Assembly (NCBI GenBank): GCA_948099385.1
Contig: CANUEZ040000113.1
Span: 10,738,501 to 10,802,500, forward strand
DNA from: Fasciola hepatica
Taxonomy: Eukaryota > Platyhelminthes > Trematoda > Plagiorchiida > Fasciolidae
Length of the DNA: 64,000 nucleotides
Reading direction: 5' to 3'
The position numbers were made by a program, and so were the translations under genes. How positions within the stretch are numbered: the first letter of the stretch is position 1; each line of letters begins with the position of its first letter. Shown here piece by piece: positions 60,951 through 64,000 of this stretch. The notes under the pieces were generated by a model. It had not been told where the DNA came from and did no database searches. It saw only the letters and a list, made by a program, of their open reading frames with translations.

Positions 60951-62110
60951 CTTTCCAACAGACCCCAGATGCAAGAACTGCTCCAACCGCTTCGAAATCG
61001 TCACCGAACATGCAGTTCATCAAAAATCCAAAGTGCAACATTTGCAAAAAGTACGACATGAGATAAGTATTGAAGAAATGCAAACTGATGAATGCACAAT
61101 GGCACACAAAATGTCACTCGAGACACTTGATCGATCCTTGCAAGATTTGTGTGGAAACATCAGAGCATTTGAGAACGTAATAATATTGCTCGTAGTAGAT
61201 TTCAGGTACACACAACCAGTAATTCCTTGATCTATACTGGCGTACAAAATTATTGCTTATCCGATACACTCTAGTTTGTGGCGATACGTGAAGCTGGTAA
61301 TATTAACTACAAATGTGCTTGTCCAGCTGCAAAAAATCGATCATCTGAGGTATTCTCACATAAATGGCTGGAAAGTGGGGACGGAACGTTACCGGTTGAT
61401 CTGACAGCATGATGAATTTCATTGCCTTAAATCTTTTGCAATTTAGTGAAGTCAAAAAAAAGAGTTATGTAAACGAATAGTTCCTAGTATTCAAAATGAT
61501 AATGAAGTCATGATTGGTTGATTGAACAAGCCATTCTTGCGATGAAGAACAAATATGTATATGAACTTAACAATATTCGATAGTCTATCATTCAAAGCGA
61601 GACGGTTATATATGGATCCGTTGAAACTGTCGTGGAAGCAGACGGAGCGGTTAGTGAGCCAACAGAATTTTACAATGTACCTGATCTGTCAGGGATGTCA
61701 CGGCAACTACTGTAATTAAAAATAATGTGTCAATTATCAGTTTACGAATTATCAATCCACCAAAGCTATGAAACGGAAAGCGGCTGTGAATGGATAAATC
61801 ATTGAGCAACGCCGTAGAAATACCAATGTTAACAGGACATTCTACTTGAAAGATGTCCTCATTCCTTGCACTCCTACGGTTCAAACGGGTATGCCCCTTC
61901 AATTTGAGAGACTGCAATTCCCAATTCGATCGGCGTCTGCAATCGTCCTTTGCAAAGCTCAGAGCAACTCTCTGAAAACGTATGGTTAGGATCTAGGCAC
62001 GAAATGCTTAAATGATAGACAGTCATACGTTGCATGTTCCAGAGTTGGCAAGGCAAACAATCTCCATATCAGCAACGTACATGTCGCATATACGTATACG
62101 TTGTCCAATC
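60951..62110 (+). pseudogene. Helitron Pif1-like helicase relic
   Basis: Read over three frames: ARTAPTASKSSPNMQ and NPKCNICKKYDM with VLKKCKLM (matching GGRTAHSxFKLPLN and NPxCNISKxxxM.xVLxxCKLI). Then come DECTMAHKMSLETLDRSLQD (Walker B plus downstream), NVIILLVVDFRYTQPVIP (motif III) and a stop at 61228-61230. IHSSLWRYVKLVILTTNV and ESGDGTLPVD follow, then SHDWLIEQAILAMKNKYV (about 61510-61565) and VETVVEADGAVSEPTEFYN. Then DVLIPCTPTVQTGMPLQFER (about 61850-61910) and QSYVACSRVGKANNLHIS (motif VI, about 62018-62070). These follow the order of the Helitron RepHel helicase. At least three frameshifts and several stops show that it is dead. The Walker A region is not readable. The Helitron 3' terminus follows at 62164-62193. 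Confidence 0.85.
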
Positions 62111-62163
62111 GATCATTATTAGGGAAATGCGTCTTATTTTCTTTCATGTTTTACCAGACTGAG

Positions 62164-62192
62164 CCACAGGAAAGTGTGGGCGAATATAGCTA

Positions 62193-62193
<1 letters not shown>
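62164..62193 (+). mobile_element. Helitron 3' terminus (hairpin plus CTAG)
   Basis: CCACA (62164-62168), loop GGAAAG and TGTGG (62175-62179) form a perfect 5-bp hairpin. Ten bases later comes CTAG (62190-62193), directly followed by T of a (TA)n tract. Helitrons end with CTRR, preceded by a short hairpin about 10-12 bases upstream, and insert between A and T without target duplication. All three hold here, and the helicase relic ends just upstream on the same strand. Confidence 0.8.

Positions 62194-62236
<43 letters not shown>
62194..62236. repeat. (TA)n microsatellite, 43 bp, at Helitron 3' end
   Basis: Alternating TA between the Helitron terminus and the ribozyme-bearing unit. Confidence 0.97.
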
Positions 62237-62239
<3 letters not shown>

Positions 62240-62269
62240 AAGTAGTATGTAAACTTGTGGACAAAATTT

Positions 62270-62330
62270 CCCCGGAAGTACACGACCGGTTTCGCGGTTG
62301 TTGCCGCTCATCAGGTGGGCGTACCCGGTA
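62270..62330 (-). ncRNA. Hammerhead ribozyme (PLE type)
   Basis: On the minus strand: a 5' stem I strand ending CAC, the core CTGATGA (62314-62308), stem II GCGG/CCGC closed by a six-base CAACAA loop, then core GAAA. A minimal stem III (ACCGGT, 62290-62285) follows, then C at 62284 as the cleavage position, then GTG, which pairs with CAC for stem I. All invariant core bases of the hammerhead are present. The very short stem III and type I arrangement match hammerheads known from Penelope-like and small flatworm retroelements. It would self-cleave in element RNA. A 62144-62578 minus frame across it is an artefact of the (TA)n tracts. Confidence 0.85.
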
Positions 62331-62423
62331 CTCCTCTGCCCACTCGTCTTCATACTTGTACACTCCGATGTTATATTTTCGCTATAATCTAATTTGAATC
62401 GTCTAGAGTGTGAATGGATACTC

Positions 62424-62426
<3 letters not shown>

Positions 62427-62500
<74 letters not shown>

Positions 62501-62512
62501 TGAGAGAGAGAG
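62427..62512. repeat. (TA)n then (GA)n compound microsatellite
   Basis: TA tract 62427-62480 passing directly into GA repeats to about 62512 (with one TGAG interruption). It closes the ribozyme-bearing segment on its right side. Confidence 0.95.
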
Positions 62513-64000
62513 GAAAATCGTCCGCTGTTGTAAAGCCTTTTTGTTTCTCTCCCTCATCGTTGTTGTAATCCTAACCACTTCTTAATCTTTCTAGGTTTCT
62601 TTCATTTGAATCAGTTCACTTCGTATCCCATTCACCTAGAAGGCGCACTGTCAGTGGGTGTGATTGGTGTTGAGCACGGTTCTGAAGTTATTAGAAGGTA
62701 CAAATGGAATGGAGGACAGTGCAATCGAAATTCCCAAGGCGTACCTACAGCAATGGTTCTGGACAGTTACGTTGTAAATACACAGACATAGAAATGGAGG
62801 ACATATACCAAAGGCACTGAATGAACTGTGAAATAAACACATAGGTTCTAAGGAGAACACAAGACAGTTAGATTAAACACGATAAATGGTCCGTGAATGT
62901 AAGAAAGTCACTGTCCGTTGTGTGAACGATCTTAGGTGTGAAATATGGCGACGTGGTGTGAATAGACAAATGTGAAAAATGAATGTGTGAAAAAGGAGGC
63001 TGGGCAGCTTATATTTGTGTTAATTCCATAACAACATCAGTTGTCCTGAAAGTCCACTCTCATGATATAGACGTATAAAGGTACTCGAGTATTGTTTTTC
63101 ATTAGTTTTTCCGGTTGTTTTAGCATATTCTAATTAAACGAAGAATAGTGACCAATATTTGATCAAAAGAAGGTTCTCTACAACAGACTCGTCCTCAAAG
63201 ATGACCTCGAATTCAATTGAGTTCGATATTTGTTCTGTCCCGGAACTTGATTCGACTCACAACCCCATGTTAGGCAGATGACTTAATTTGTCTCCTTACA
63301 TTGTCCTTCTGTTCTAAGTGTCTGTCTCCTTGCGTATCGCGTGACTTGGTTCTCGACCCTGCTTGCATGTGTTTGCTGCACAAAGAGATAACCGACTTCA
63401 CTTTCTCTGACAAGTTGGTGAGGAAGTGCAAATGCATTAGGAAGCGGATGAGTAGAGTTTGTAAGAGTTATATAGGTGCTTTTGTCAAATGTTGCTGCAC
63501 TGGTAATTGATAGGTTGAGTCATATGTTGTTGGGGTATGCCACTGGAAACTCATACAAGCCAAACTGATCGAGAAATGAGTTTAAAGGCTTTCAGTAACA
63601 GACAGGGAAAAGCGACTGTTGGGATATGTACCCACTTTGGTGGTGCACATGAACGGACAAAGCCTTTGCCAAAGTAAAGCGGAATTTCGGGCGTACAGCA
63701 TACAATGACATTCGTTTTATTTTCACAAAATCCAACCAATATTTTCGGACTAAATCAGATTACAGTTGAATAACAATGGGACATATGTTACTGAATCAGG
63801 ATGATTCAGCCCTTCTGCATTGGTTGCAATGAAGGTGCAATCACTTTGAAAACAGGAGTAGTTACTAAAATACAGAATCGTCACCACAGTTATTTGGGTA
63901 AAGATATCATCTGTAGGGATCAGATCATTCTGAGATTTGAGTGGTCTCAATTTTAAGGTTAGGAAAATTGAAATCACAACCACATTCCATGCAGAATATA
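62513..64000. other. No gene recognised
   Basis: Short frames only, for example 63301-63510 (plus; Cys-rich, RDLVLDPACMCLLHKEITDF) and 63750-63983 (minus). None has clear splice borders or a recognisable domain. Confidence 0.35.

Noticed and set aside
61651..62056. Minus-strand open frames of 88 and 60 aa
   Set aside because: Shadows of the plus-strand Helitron helicase relic.
62144..62578. A 144-aa minus-strand open frame
   Set aside because: It consists of two Ile-Tyr runs from (TA)n tracts and a Ser-Leu run from (GA)n joined through the hammerhead ribozyme; there is no sign of a real protein.
1..64000. CRISPR arrays, bacterial operons, rRNA or tRNA genes
   Set aside because: None found: no regularly spaced direct repeats, no ribosome-binding-site-led gene strings, and no cloverleaf with all arms.

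Overview
The window looks like nuclear DNA of an intron-bearing animal, most likely a parasitic flatworm (digenean trematode). It is AT-leaning and gene-poor, with short exons bounded by GT/AG, long (TA)n tracts and many decayed retroelements. The assignment is an inference: it rests on several Penelope-like elements (PLEs), a PLE-type hammerhead ribozyme, a CR1/Jockey-like LINE and a Helitron. No bacterial features, rRNA or convincing tRNA genes were seen. No host gene is complete here.

The dominant structure is a very large inverted repeat. A left arm (about 5570-14195) recurs in reverse complement as a right arm (about 25318-33512), around a spacer of about 11.1 kb. For most of their length the arms are almost identical: I found only a handful of substitutions, one 32-bp indel and a 12-bp difference in (TA)n length. 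At both outer and inner edges the similarity falls off stepwise, with about 10% mismatch, a ~400-bp deletion and a 15-bp insertion. This pattern suggests an older palindrome kept uniform by gene conversion. Each arm carries the same cargo. From the outer end inward this is: unrecognised ORFs; a dead CR1/Jockey-like LINE with endonuclease and RT remnants; the 3' end of an unidentified spliced gene, intact in both arms; a (TA)n tract; and a PLE fragment. A third, more diverged copy of the arms' outer end lies at 1-456, so the palindrome may belong to a larger family.

Layout: 1-5.6 kb holds a rhodopsin-type GPCR TM1 exon (minus strand), a decayed duplicate of it, and a broken PLE. 5.6-14.2 kb is the left arm. 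14.2-25.3 kb is the spacer, with a longer PLE relic whose catalytic YVDD tyrosine codon has become a stop. 25.3-33.5 kb is the right arm. 33.5-64 kb is sparse: a coding-like, frame-broken stretch at 43.8-44.5 kb, two unassigned exons at 50.2 and 51.3 kb, a GPCR-like TM6 exon at 58.9 kb, and a Helitron helicase relic at about 61-62.1 kb. The Helitron ends in a textbook 3' hairpin plus CTAG, directly against a (TA)n tract. Beyond that tract is a hammerhead ribozyme unit, itself followed by another (TA)n and a (GA)n tract.

Functionally this is a transposon graveyard containing fragments of host genes, reorganised by a large palindromic duplication. The main caution is that near-identical inverted arms can also arise from assembly error.
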